Assembly (NCBI GenBank): GCA_023212645.1
Contig: JALBYC010000013.1
Location: 248,001-312,000, forward strand
Reading direction: 5' to 3'
Source of the DNA: Farysia itapuensis
Taxonomy: Eukaryota; Basidiomycota; Ustilaginomycetes; Ustilaginales; Ustilaginaceae
Length of the DNA stretch: 64,000 nucleotides
Shown here: positions 46,680-55,893 of the stretch, piece by piece
Layout: each line of letters starts with the position of its first letter
Position numbering within the stretch: the first letter of the stretch is position 1
Translations under genes and position numbers: made by a program
The notes under the pieces: generated by a model
Databases searched by the model: none
What the model was told of the DNA's origin: nothing
Seen by the model: only the letters and a program-made list of their open reading frames with translations

Positions 46680-49610
46680 ATGGCGTCTCTCTCCCAGTAC
46701 GCTTCTCGCTTTCTCTCTGCTGGCCTCGCCACCTCGGTACGGCCAGGCGTCGACGATGATCGCGATGCAAGCGATCCCAGCGATCCGCTCTTCTACAGCC
46801 ATGCTTCCGTCTCTGGCGCTCCTTTTTCCCACCCATATGGTCCAGAGTACAGTCTCTCAAGCTCCGATGGACTTCCATCGCCTCCATCCGGCAGTCGCAA
46901 TCCTGTGCACAGTGGCATACTCCACAGTCTCACCGGTGCTAGCCGCTTTGGCCCCGCGTCCCTCGTAGCTCCAGGCAAGGGTCGCAATGCTGTGCGCGAT
47001 TCAATGATTCGCGAGATGGACGACGAAGAGGACGTCGATCTTTGGAGAGATGACCGCAGAATGCCAGCGATCGCCTCTCGCATCGCTGAAAGCACCCTCT
47101 CAGACATGACCAACGACAGTCTCGACAATCTCGAACCCGCCTCTACTCTCCACACACAACGCTACACAACAACAGCGGGAGATCCCTTTTTGGCAGACGA
47201 TGACTTGGACCATGATGAACTGAAGAGCAGCTCTGCCAACAGAGATGCGCGTCCCTCTCGCTCCCCTTCTGCGCATCGTCGTACTGCTGACAAGTCCAAG
47301 ATTTCACCGCACATTGCAGCAGCCAAAGAGAGAGGTTGGCTAGCACATGGTTCAACCACCATCTCCTCCTCTCATGGCTCTGCAAAACCCAAGGGTGCTC
47401 AGCGCAAGCAGTCCGCTTATACCCCACATCAGGTTGGAGATTCCACATTGGGGCAGAGTAGTACAGCCGTATCTTCCACCACCCGCTCCTCGTTGTTACA
47501 CAGTCATCGCGGCAAAGCTACACAATCCTCTCGCACACGCACCGAAGGACTCTACAGCATTTACGACGAGCACACAGAGCAAGACGATCGTTCCGTCACT
47601 TCTCGATCGCGGTCCTCGTCGGTTTCTGCTTCATCAGTCACGGACTCGGATTCGGACAGCGATCACAATAGGCAGTCTCGCCGCCATCGCTCCGCCAAGA
47701 CTCATCGCTCCTCTCAGGCTGGACGCAACAGAGCACGAGACATGACCTCCACTTTACGCGATCCACTCCTTCCTACCGTTGCCGGCGGAAGACGAATGCG
47801 TAGCCGTGACGGCTCGAGTGATACGGATGCATCGGACCACGAACACTCAGCCCGTCACTCAAAGAACGAGGATGATGATCTGAATGCTGTCTTTGTATAT
47901 CCTTCTCCGCCTGCAAGAAGTGGCTGGGGTCCCTGGGCCAATCGTCTGGCATTTGGCAAGTATCGCGACAAGACGGCCATGGCCAGCTTTGCAGGCGTCG
48001 TTGGCGCAACGATCCTTATTGGTCTCTACACAAGTTGGAACGCACGAACGCCAGCGCCGCCCACCACACCAAAGACACGCCCATCGTCCTACTACACAAT
48101 CACACGATCCGTGCCAATCCTGATCCTACTCACCCTACTGTCATTCGCAGCTGGCGTCGGCAACCTCATCTTACTCCGCAATTTGGGGAAGCTCGGCGGC
48201 GCCAAGGTTCTGCGTTCGGGCCTGATTGGCATCCCGATCGTTCTGGGTCTAGGCTGGACTTGGGCCTTTGCCGGCAGTTTTATCTACGATGACGAGTCAT
48301 GGTCGGGAGGTGCCTGGAGCACAACTGGTCTGCGCCTTGTCTCTATCGTCCCGTTAGTCCTCGCTGCCATGTTCACTCGCATGGTCTGGTCACGACGCAA
48401 AGCGCTTTCTCGCTCGATTGCCGTGCTCGAGCTTTCGTGCAGCGTAGTGTTGCAACATCCAGCTTTGCTCGTCTTAGCAGCAGCCTCGCTCGGAGTCTTT
48501 ATCCTCGTCACCATCCCGTTCATCTACGTTTTCACTCGTCTCTTTCTCGTGGGTCATTTCGGTCGGCCGGTTGGCGATTCGATGGAATGGCGTACCGACG
48601 CGAAGGCCGCTCTACTTGCTTGGGCAACACTGCTTGCCTGGCTATGGACGTGGGCTGTTCTACGCGGCATTCAGAGAGTCACTGTGGCGGGAGTCGTCAG
48701 TCACTGGTACTTTAATCGAATCAGCAACAGTTCAGAAAATCCTGCGGACGCGGAAACAGGGCTTGCGGACGCTGGTCCGTCCAGTGCTCCGCAGGAAGTG
48801 GTTGTAGACAAGCGACGAGCAGACGAAGACGATCGGCACGTGGACATCTATGGCGAAGATGACGACTCAATCTACGGAGATGCTCTGCCGACTGCTCCTG
48901 GCGCCTTTCAGAGCTCAGCCCGCGCTCGTCGACCAGTGGGTGTGGCTGCAGCGCCTGACCCGACCGAGGTTGTTCGAGCGTCGTTTGCGCGTGCCACAGG
49001 CCCGGCTTTGGGGTCGGTTTGTCTCGCCGCTCTGATCTTGGCATTGATACGGACGTTGACCGTGATGGCCGAGGTGGCACGCCGAATCTCCAATGCGACG
49101 ACACAGCGGCACGTTCCTCGCCTCTTGCAGCCGCTAACGCACGTTGTCGTCGTGCTAGCCGGGCTGGGAGCAGTGCTCAAAGGCTACAGCGACTTGGCGT
49201 TGGTGTACGTGGGCGTGACCGGGGATGGCTTTGGGACTGCTGCCAAGAAGAGCGCACAGCTGGTCGCTCGTAGAGGCGTCAAAGGCGTCCTGGATGGCCT
49301 GATTATTAATCTGGTGCTCGACCTGACGGCTGTCGCGCTCTCCTTCTTGGCAGGTCTGGCAGGATTTTTGTTCTCAGCACACCAACTGCACGTCCCCGCC
49401 GATGCGCCACTGGTTGGACTGTTGTGCGCTCTGCTGCCCTATTGGACACTGCGGCTTTGCGCCGATGTGTTGAGCAATGCCGCGGATACGCTCTACCTAT
49501 GCTACGCGATCGATCAGGCTTCCAACGATCAACACTGTCCCAAGGCAGCTTCCGCTTTCACGGCAACGAACAATGCTCAAGACGGCTCCGACTCTGTACT
49601 TCCCTTTTAA
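46680..49610 (+). CDS. PNS1: Choline transporter-like (CTL/SLC44) protein, PNS1 type
   Basis: 976 residues from ATG 46680. The first ~430 residues are hydrophilic, Ser/Arg-rich and probably cytosolic. About ten membrane segments follow from about 435: FAGVVGATILIGLY, PILILLTLLSFAAGVGNLI, GIPIVLGLGWTWAFAG, VSIVPLVLAAMFTRMVW and LLVLAAASLGVFILVTIPFI, then the signature part with ATLLAWLWTWAVLRGIQRVTVAGVVSHWYF. The C-terminal signature ends LPYWTLRLCADVLSNAADTLYLCYAIDQ. This is the SLC44 family; in yeast Pns1 is a plasma membrane protein of uncertain substrate, while animal members carry choline and ethanolamine. The long N-terminal extension is larger than in yeast Pns1. Confidence 0.88.
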   Translation: MASLSQYASRFLSAGLATSVRPGVDDDRDASDPSDPLFYSHASVSGAPFSHPYGPEYSLSSSDGLPSPPSGSRNPVHSGILHSLTGASRFGPASLVAPGKGRNAVRDSMIREMDDEEDVDLWRDDRRMPAIASRIAESTLSDMTNDSLDNLEPASTLHTQRYTTTAGDPFLADDDLDHDELKSSSANRDARPSRSPSAHRRTADKSKISPHIAAAKERGWLAHGSTTISSSHGSAKPKGAQRKQSAYTPHQVGDSTLGQSSTAVSSTTRSSLLHSHRGKATQSSRTRTEGLYSIYDEHTEQDDRSVTSRSRSSSVSASSVTDSDSDSDHNRQSRRHRSAKTHRSSQAGRNRARDMTSTLRDPLLPTVAGGRRMRSRDGSSDTDASDHEHSARHSKNEDDDLNAVFVYPSPPARSGWGPWANRLAFGKYRDKTAMASFAGVVGATILIGLYTSWNARTPAPPTTPKTRPSSYYTITRSVPILILLTLLSFAAGVGNLILLRNLGKLGGAKVLRSGLIGIPIVLGLGWTWAFAGSFIYDDESWSGGAWSTTGLRLVSIVPLVLAAMFTRMVWSRRKALSRSIAVLELSCSVVLQHPALLVLAAASLGVFILVTIPFIYVFTRLFLVGHFGRPVGDSMEWRTDAKAALLAWATLLAWLWTWAVLRGIQRVTVAGVVSHWYFNRISNSSENPADAETGLADAGPSSAPQEVVVDKRRADEDDRHVDIYGEDDDSIYGDALPTAPGAFQSSARARRPVGVAAAPDPTEVVRASFARATGPALGSVCLAALILALIRTLTVMAEVARRISNATTQRHVPRLLQPLTHVVVVLAGLGAVLKGYSDLALVYVGVTGDGFGTAAKKSAQLVARRGVKGVLDGLIINLVLDLTAVALSFLAGLAGFLFSAHQLHVPADAPLVGLLCALLPYWTLRLCADVLSNAADTLYLCYAIDQASNDQHCPKAASAFTATNNAQDGSDSVLPF

Positions 49611-49730
49611 CATCGCACCGGGTCTCCCCTACATTTCTGCACATACGCACTCCGCACAGATCATCTCCCCCTCGTTATTGTATGGATTGAACAACGTTGA
49701 TCTGTATGCGGTGGTTGTTGTTTTCGCGTT

Positions 49731-50621
49731 TTAGGCTCGGGATCGTTTACTGCCTCGTATGCCTGCGCCTTTGTCACGCATGCTGGTGGCGGAGGCAGCA
49801 GGACGGTAGTCGGCATCGTCCATGTCCATAGCCGAGGTCGAGGATTTGCCCCTGTTGCCGTGCTTTTGTTGCTGCTGTTGCTGTTTCTCAGCCTGCTGCT
49901 GGGCGATGATGAGATTATGGAGGAGGGAGGAGTTGTCGTCCTGTCGTTGGGCTGTTGCCGTTGCAGCGGAGGATTTGATTTGGGCCATACGTGCTTCCAG
50001 TGCGGAGAGGACTGTTTCCGCGGTGGACTTCCAGTCGGACAGTGTGTCGAGTAGGTGGTCGATGTGCGCTGTTGATGTTGTGGTGGGTGGAGCGACGTCT
50101 CGACCTTGAACGTGGTGCACTTCCAACCGCGAGTGAAGCTGGTTCAGCTTCCCGCTGAGCAATCCGGCATACACCGTCTCGATAACCAGATCTTCCAGCT
50201 GTCGAAGCTGCGATGCTTCGATATCCAGTGCGTGAAAGAGGTCGGTGTAGTGCAGCACCTTGGTCTGCGATGCGAGGGAGAGGATCGTAAGCTGGCGTAG
50301 TTTATACTCTTGCTCAGCACTAAGCGCCAACGTCGGTTGCGACGCTTTCAGACTCTTGAGATCGGACCAGGTGCCGTAGGTAAACAGTTGCAAGAGCTGA
50401 TGGCTCAACCGTAATGCAGGCTCCTCCGACGCAGCCAGCTCTGCAATGCCGGGTACTTGAAACAGCTCGCCAAAGAAGTAGATCCCTGGCGCATTTGTCG
50501 CCTGTTGAACCAAGTTGGCCGCTGCAGTGCCTCGTGGCTTTGTAGATCGAGCAAGAACCAGCAGTGCTTCTAGTCTTGTGCTGGATGAGGAGGATGACCC
50601 TGCTTCTGCTGCTATCGACAT
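49731..50621 (-). CDS. CSN7: COP9 signalosome subunit 7 (PCI domain)
   Basis: 296 residues from ATG 50621. The helical N-terminal part and PCI domain span about 15-190: FFGELFQVPGIAELA, LLQLFTYGTWSDLK, YKLRQLTILSLASQTKVLHY, LEDLVIETVYAGLLSGKL and NQLHSRLEVHHVQGRDV. These are the marks of CSN7/eIF3m-type PCI proteins, and the Y.DLF.AL.I....LEDL..E..Y motif favours CSN7. A poly-Gln/Lys/Ser tail follows. The COP9 complex removes NEDD8 from cullins and thus controls SCF ligases; F-box proteins occur elsewhere in this window but not next to it. It is divergent from CHK1 with a 210-bp shared promoter. Confidence 0.88.
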   Translation of the reverse strand: MSIAAEAGSSSSSSTRLEALLVLARSTKPRGTAAANLVQQATNAPGIYFFGELFQVPGIAELAASEEPALRLSHQLLQLFTYGTWSDLKSLKASQPTLALSAEQEYKLRQLTILSLASQTKVLHYTDLFHALDIEASQLRQLEDLVIETVYAGLLSGKLNQLHSRLEVHHVQGRDVAPPTTTSTAHIDHLLDTLSDWKSTAETVLSALEARMAQIKSSAATATAQRQDDNSSLLHNLIIAQQQAEKQQQQQQKHGNRGKSSTSAMDMDDADYRPAASATSMRDKGAGIRGSKRSRA

Positions 50622-50831
50622 GGTTGTGTTGTACGATGAGCGCGACGATCCGAAAGTGGAGAAATTGTGAATGTTGCATTTTCAACGTGTTAGACTTGAG
50701 TTACATAAAAAGCGCTGAGCTCTGAGCTCTGAGCAGCTGAGCGCTGAGCGCTGAGTCGGCGTCGCGTAAAGTAATGAAAAATCGCGGGAACACGCGAAGA
50801 ACAACACTTTTCTCCCTTCTCACTCCCAACC
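50622..50831. promoter_or_regulatory. Divergent promoter, CSN7 / CHK1
   Basis: 210 bp. TGTTAGACT lies at 50688-50696. A run of 7-8 bp units of the form (G/T)CTGAGC, about six copies, fills 50713-50757. GTCGCGTAAAGT is at 50761-50772, 60 bp before the CHK1 ATG. CACGCGAA follows at 50791-50798, within a leader that also contains TCGCGGGAA (50783-50790). The combination resembles the CENP-I and CDC6 promoters of this window. Confidence 0.6.
50713..50757. repeat. Short tandem CTGAGC repeats
   Basis: About six imperfect 7-8 bp units sharing CTGAGC stand side by side in the CSN7/CHK1 promoter. Some overlap gives self-complementary words (AGCGCT, GAGCTC). Confidence 0.8.
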
Positions 50832-52766
50832 ATGCCGATTCCTACTTCTTCAACCGGTCAGTCCTATCCACCTGTGCTTGACTACCGCTTGGTCCAGCTG
50901 ATTGGCGGTGGAGGCTTCAGCAAGGTTTTTCGTGCCATTAATCCCTTGTCCCAAAATCACCCGGTGGCGGCGGTCAAGGTGATTTCCTACGCGCCCAACC
51001 GGTCCAACAAGATCAAGATTGACCGCAGGGCGTTGCAGAAGGAAGTGCAGGTGCACAGCATTCTCAAACACCCCAATGTGCTTGAGTTTCTCGGCGCAGT
51101 GGAGCGCGGTGTTGACAGTCAGGGAAATGGTGCCAAAGAGAAAGGCGTGCTGATGGGAGACGCGATTGCCACTACACAGGAAGTTCGACAGGCGCGCGAC
51201 AAGGAACGTCAACAGCAGCTCTCAGGCACCCATCGCGAAGAGAACTACGTTCCAGGCCTCTACCTCGTACTCGAACTGGGCGCAGGTGGCGACTTGTTCG
51301 ACAAGATCGCTCCCGATCGTGGCGTCGAGGAGGATCTGGCGCACTTCTACTTTCAGCAGCTCCTGGCCGGTCTCGAATACATCCATGCACAGGGCGTCTC
51401 ACATCGTGACATCAAACCGGAGAATATGCTGCTAGACGCAGATGGAAACCTCAAGATTGCCGATTTTGGCTTGTGTTCGGTGTACAAGTTCAAGGGCAAG
51501 GAGCGCGAGTTGACAGGCGCGTGCGGCTCGCTTCCCTACATTGCGCCGGAAATGAATGGACGACCGTACCGCGGCGAACCAGTAGACGTGTGGAGTTCAG
51601 GCGTCGTCTTGTTCGCCTTGCTTGTCGGAAGCACGCCTTGGGACGAGCCTACGACACGGGCACCCGAGTACAACGCCTACCTCTGTGGAGAGCTGTTCGC
51701 ATACGACCCATGGACCAGAATCCCGCCGGACGCCCTGTCGTTGCTCAAGAAAATGATGCATCCCAGACCGCAACAGCGCATCACATTTGAGCAAATCAAA
51801 CGACATCGGTGGTACAGGCGCAGCAATCCGCTCATGTCTCAACGAGGCAAATGCAACGACCCTGTCAATCTTGCCGAGAAGCTGCTTCAAGGTTTGGTGG
51901 TAACAGGGGACATGAATCTCGAAATGCCATTAGTCGCGGCTATTCGCAGACTCGATCTGCACACCGATGGACAGCGGGCGCAAGTGCCGGAGAATATCTC
52001 ACTAACGCAGCCCGAAGTGATTCAGAACAGCTCGCTTTCCTTTGGCGCTCGTGCCGACGCCCATCCTGGCGCGCTTGCCCTGCCTTCGTCGACCGCAGCG
52101 CCAACGACAAACGACATGTCACGCCGTCTCGCCATGAGTCAGCAAATCACCAGTCGTCGACTTGAACTAAGTTCAAGTAATAACGCTGGGCACGGCGATG
52201 TCGCAATGCCAAACGCCTCGCAATTCACACAGGCTCTCAACCATCTTACCCACTTTGACGCTCTGACCAGGACATCCACTGCTGCCAACTCTCACATGCG
52301 ATTCTCGCCGCACCTTACCAGGTTCTTTGCGTCGGCTTCAGCGGCTGTGATGACGACGCTTGTCGTAGCAGCGCTGGACCTCCTGGGCGTTCAGAACGCC
52401 ACCGATGCCATGGGCGAGGCAGAGGAACTAGAGGAAGCGTATGCATTTATGGTCAACGGTGATCCAGGCACCCTCTCTCACGACAACGACGACGACATGA
52501 TGTACACGACAACAGAATCCAAGGGCAAACGACCGACGGTGGGCACACGCGGAGCTCGCATTCGCCTTGGCACCATGGACAAGCGCAAATGTCCATTGCG
52601 AGGCGAGATTCGCGTCTCCCCTCTCAGTGATGCCGGCACGGACGAAGTGACGGCCAAATGTCTGGTCATCATGCGTCGTAGCAAAGGCAGTCCTCTCGAG
52701 TGGCGACGTCTCTTCCGTGAGATCTGCAAGCAGGACGACATTCTTGCTACCATCATCTCGAACTAA
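50832..52766 (+). CDS. CHK1: Checkpoint kinase Chk1
   Basis: 644 residues from ATG 50832. The kinase domain (about 18-335) has the Gly loop IGGGGFSKVF, K49 in AAVKV, the catalytic loop SHRDIKPENM (D193), DFGLCSVY (D211), the activation segment ELTGACGSLPYIAPE and WSSGVVLFALLVGSTPWDEP, all of Chk1 type. An insertion of about 45-50 charged residues lies between strands beta4 and beta5 (about 90-140). The C-terminal part is a KA1-like regulatory domain (LTRFFASASAAVM, then VSPLSDAGTDEVTAKCLVIMRR, ending QDDILATIISN). Chk1 halts the cycle on DNA damage or stalled replication by restraining Cdc25. An SQ/TQ-poor linker joins the two domains. In smut fungi Chk1 is also known to link the cell cycle with pathogenic development. 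Confidence 0.93.
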   Translation: MPIPTSSTGQSYPPVLDYRLVQLIGGGGFSKVFRAINPLSQNHPVAAVKVISYAPNRSNKIKIDRRALQKEVQVHSILKHPNVLEFLGAVERGVDSQGNGAKEKGVLMGDAIATTQEVRQARDKERQQQLSGTHREENYVPGLYLVLELGAGGDLFDKIAPDRGVEEDLAHFYFQQLLAGLEYIHAQGVSHRDIKPENMLLDADGNLKIADFGLCSVYKFKGKERELTGACGSLPYIAPEMNGRPYRGEPVDVWSSGVVLFALLVGSTPWDEPTTRAPEYNAYLCGELFAYDPWTRIPPDALSLLKKMMHPRPQQRITFEQIKRHRWYRRSNPLMSQRGKCNDPVNLAEKLLQGLVVTGDMNLEMPLVAAIRRLDLHTDGQRAQVPENISLTQPEVIQNSSLSFGARADAHPGALALPSSTAAPTTNDMSRRLAMSQQITSRRLELSSSNNAGHGDVAMPNASQFTQALNHLTHFDALTRTSTAANSHMRFSPHLTRFFASASAAVMTTLVVAALDLLGVQNATDAMGEAEELEEAYAFMVNGDPGTLSHDNDDDMMYTTTESKGKRPTVGTRGARIRLGTMDKRKCPLRGEIRVSPLSDAGTDEVTAKCLVIMRRSKGSPLEWRRLFREICKQDDILATIISN

Positions 52767-52997
52767 CGTTCTATATACCCCCGGCTACTCTGTACACTAT
52801 GGAAATTGTAGCCACGTTTCCTCGTTTGGATATTGGCTAATCATGTTGTAAGAGCGATTTGAAAAAGGGGTTAGCTGTTTCGGGTTTGAAATTGTATTGG
52901 GAATGGCAGGACTTGGCCGGTGCACTCCGCTCAGGATCATCATCATCACCACCACCACCTCCCCTTTTACCCAAGTGTACATACCAATCCACCGACA

Positions 52998-54149
52998 ATG
53001 GGAGAAGAAGAGATTGGAGGCGCCGTGCCCAAGGACCAGCGTCAGGGATGGGGCCAGTTCCTCAAGTCGATTGCCACCTTTTCGGGTGACTTGTCGAGCA
53101 TGACAGCCCCTTCCTTCATCCTTTCGCCAGTGTCGCTCGTTGAGTTCCCCGCGTACTGGGGGGAACATCCAGACCAGTTTGCTCAGATCGCCAAGGGAAA
53201 AGACGAAGTGGAGCGTATGGCGTTGGTGCTCAAGTGGTTCGTCAGCACACTCAAAGGCCAGTTTACAGCCCGCAATACCTCGATGGGCTCGGAAAAGAAG
53301 CCGCTCAACCCGATCCTTGGCGAGACCTTCTTGGGACAGTGGCCCGATAAGAATGGACGAGGCGACACGATCTTGACTGCCGAGCAGGTCTCGCATCACC
53401 CTCCCGTCACTGCATACCATATCCAGAACAAGCAGGCGGGCATCACGCTCGAAGGCCACAATGCTCAAAAGACGTCGTTCTCGGGCCGAACGATTTCGGT
53501 CAAGCAGGTAGGACATGCCGTGCTGCGTGTCAAGCTGCCAAACTCGGATCAGGAAGAACTCTACCTGATCACGCTGCCTCACTTGGTCATTGAAGGTCTG
53601 TGGTACGGCTCGCCCTACGTGGAGCTGACAGGTCACTCGTACATTCAGTCCTCCTCCGGCATCCTCACCACCCTGGCGTACGCTGGTAAAGGCTACTTTT
53701 CTGGCAAAGCACACTCTTATAAAGCTACCATTGGCGCTGGCGGGAACACACTGCACACGATCGAGGGCGAATGGTCGGGCGTCAGCAAATACAAGGGCAA
53801 GAGTGTCGGCGGCGGCAGCAACGATGTCTTCTGGGACGCCTCGACCGAGCGCGAAGAAGTCTCTGTCGAGCCGCTTGAGAAGCAGTCTGCCATGGAGAGT
53901 CGAAACGTATGGCGTACAGTGGCGCACGGCATCCGAACCGGCGACTACGACACGGCATCACGCGACAAGGCCCGCATCGAGAACGAGCAGCGCCAGAAGC
54001 GCAAGGACGAGGCAGCAGCCGGCACTCCGCACCAGCTCGAGTACTTTGTCCACATCGACTCGGACCAAGAGTACAGCCAGCTCGTGGGTATGTTCAAGGG
54101 CTCACCGGCTACAGAGGAGGCCTATCGCAGCAAACCTCGTGTCCACTAG
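52998..54149 (+). CDS. KES1: Oxysterol-binding protein, Kes1/Osh4 type
   Basis: 383 residues from ATG 52998; the frame is open to 52920 through a His-coding CAT/CAC run, but the peptide MGEEEIGGAVPKDQ is the better start. It is a stand-alone lipid-binding domain without PH or ankyrin parts. The family signature EQVSHHPP is at 129-136; the lid region is FLKSIATFSGDLSSM (21-35); NPILGETFLGQW (104-115) and FSGRTISVKQVGHAVL are also typical. Kes1-type proteins exchange sterol for phosphatidylinositol-4-phosphate between ER and Golgi membranes. The length matches short Osh proteins. PPIL4 follows on the same strand 198 bp downstream. Confidence 0.95.
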   Translation: MGEEEIGGAVPKDQRQGWGQFLKSIATFSGDLSSMTAPSFILSPVSLVEFPAYWGEHPDQFAQIAKGKDEVERMALVLKWFVSTLKGQFTARNTSMGSEKKPLNPILGETFLGQWPDKNGRGDTILTAEQVSHHPPVTAYHIQNKQAGITLEGHNAQKTSFSGRTISVKQVGHAVLRVKLPNSDQEELYLITLPHLVIEGLWYGSPYVELTGHSYIQSSSGILTTLAYAGKGYFSGKAHSYKATIGAGGNTLHTIEGEWSGVSKYKGKSVGGGSNDVFWDASTEREEVSVEPLEKQSAMESRNVWRTVAHGIRTGDYDTASRDKARIENEQRQKRKDEAAAGTPHQLEYFVHIDSDQEYSQLVGMFKGSPATEEAYRSKPRVH

Positions 54150-54347
54150 TTAGAGCAACCCCCCCCCCTGCTTTCTCCCCCGCACAGTGTGTATCGAATC
54201 AAGAATCAAATTGAATCAAATCGCTAACTAATTTCATGTTAGAGTAGTATGTTGCCACCCTCCACGATCCACTAAAGCTGAAAGCTGTGAGTGTGAGTGT
54301 TTGCTTGAAAGATACCTTTGGGATTGTGCACTGGGTGCGTTGCGGTG

Positions 54348-55748
54348 ATGAGCGTGCTGCTCGAGACGTCGCTGGGGGACCTGGTCATCGACCTGGATGT
54401 GGACGCATGTCCACGCTCGAGCACCAACTTCCTCAAACTGTGTGCCAAGCACTACTACAAGCTGAATGCCTTCTTCACGGTCACCAGGGACTTCACTGCC
54501 CAGACGGGGGATCCTACCGACACGGGCGCCGGTGGGGCATGTGTCTGGGCGCAGCTGCCTGCGGGATCTGCCGATAGGGTGCAAGAGACGTACTTCCGGC
54601 CAGAGATGGGCGACGATCGACGACATGCACGCAAGGGAACGGTGTCGTTCGCCTGCTCGCAGTTGGGCGACGGCGGTGGGGGGGACAGTGTGCATTTGAT
54701 TGCGGGTTCGCAGTTCTTCATCACGCTGACGGATGGGATCGACTACCTGGATGGGAAACATGCCCCCTTTGGCACAGTCGTGGAGGGACAAGAACCAGGA
54801 GGTACGCTGGATAAGATCAACGAGGTGTTTGTAGATGCCAAACGCTGTCCCCTGCGAGATATCCGCATACGACACGTTGTCGTCCTCGAAGATCCGTTCC
54901 CAGATCCAGACGGATTCGAGCCCCCCTCGCGCTCGCCATCGCCAACACCGGCGCAAATTCGCGCCCTCCGTCTCGCCGACAACGACGATGACGATGATAA
55001 CAACAACAACAATGGCGAGAGTCAAGAGCGAAACCCCGAGGAAGTCGAGGAATCCCGTCGCAAGGCAGACACCACCGCCGCCGCCCTCACTCTGGAAATG
55101 GTGGGCGACCTGCCCTTTGCCGAAATCCGGCCGCCAGAGAACATCCTCTTTGTGTGCAAGCTGAACCCCGTGACGCGGAGCGACGATCTGGAGCTCCTCT
55201 TTTCGCGGTTCGGCACCATTCTCTCCTGCCAAGTGATCAAGGATAAGCGTACCGGTGACTCGCTCCAGTATGCATTCATCGAGTTTGACCGCAAGCAGGA
55301 TGCCGAGCGGGCGTACTTCAAGATGCAGAATGTCTTGATTGACGATCGACGGATCTGGGTGGATTTCAGTCAGAGTGTCAGCCAGCTGCATGCCAACTGG
55401 GTCAGCACACGTACAGGAAGAAAGCAGCCTCCCGTCAAACACAACAACAGAGCGGACAGAAAGTCCAGGGACGACTACGGGTACGAGAAAAAGGGCCACA
55501 ACGGCAGTAAAGATCGCAGCACCTACGACACCAGCAGACGAGCAGGGGACTACCGAAGAACAGACGACGACCGAGATCGCAAACGGTCACGCTACAACGA
55601 CGAACGAGATCTTCCATCGTCCGATAGACACAGATCAAGTCACCCTTCTTCGCATAGCTCACGCCATTACGATAGTCGAGACAGACGCCGGCACGACGAC
55701 CACCGAGACGATCGCAGTCGAGAACGAATTGAACGAAAGCGGGAATAG
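54348..55748 (+). CDS. Cyclophilin with RRM, PPIL4/Cyp6 type
   Basis: 466 residues from ATG 54348; the in-frame extension to 54318 starts at TTG. The cyclophilin domain (about 1-165) begins MSVLLETSLGDLVIDLDVDA and includes NFLKLCAKHYYKLN, GSQFFITLTDGIDYLDGKH and FGTVVEGQEPGGTLDKINE. An RRM (about 255-335) has ILFVCKLNP and LQYAFIEFD as RNP motifs. The C-terminal ~110 residues are Arg/Asp/Ser/His-rich, as in splicing factors. The family is nuclear and associates with the spliceosome; its isomerase activity may be weak because the canonical catalytic Arg region is replaced by FTVTRDFTAQTGDP. The domain order fits PPIL4 exactly. TGTTAGAGT, close to the recurrent 9-mer, lies 103 bp upstream. Confidence 0.93.
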   Translation: MSVLLETSLGDLVIDLDVDACPRSSTNFLKLCAKHYYKLNAFFTVTRDFTAQTGDPTDTGAGGACVWAQLPAGSADRVQETYFRPEMGDDRRHARKGTVSFACSQLGDGGGGDSVHLIAGSQFFITLTDGIDYLDGKHAPFGTVVEGQEPGGTLDKINEVFVDAKRCPLRDIRIRHVVVLEDPFPDPDGFEPPSRSPSPTPAQIRALRLADNDDDDDNNNNNGESQERNPEEVEESRRKADTTAAALTLEMVGDLPFAEIRPPENILFVCKLNPVTRSDDLELLFSRFGTILSCQVIKDKRTGDSLQYAFIEFDRKQDAERAYFKMQNVLIDDRRIWVDFSQSVSQLHANWVSTRTGRKQPPVKHNNRADRKSRDDYGYEKKGHNGSKDRSTYDTSRRAGDYRRTDDDRDRKRSRYNDERDLPSSDRHRSSHPSSHSSRHYDSRDRRRHDDHRDDRSRERIERKRE

Positions 55749-55893
55749 CAGTTTGTTAGAGTGTGATTTTTTTGACTGGCGCGTGCGGTTTTGATGGCTG
55801 TCAAGCATGTTTAAGGTGCCTTCGCTCTTCTTCCTCAACACACACGGGGTGATGAGGACAAGCTTGTAGCCGGCGAGAAGACCGCAGACGCGA

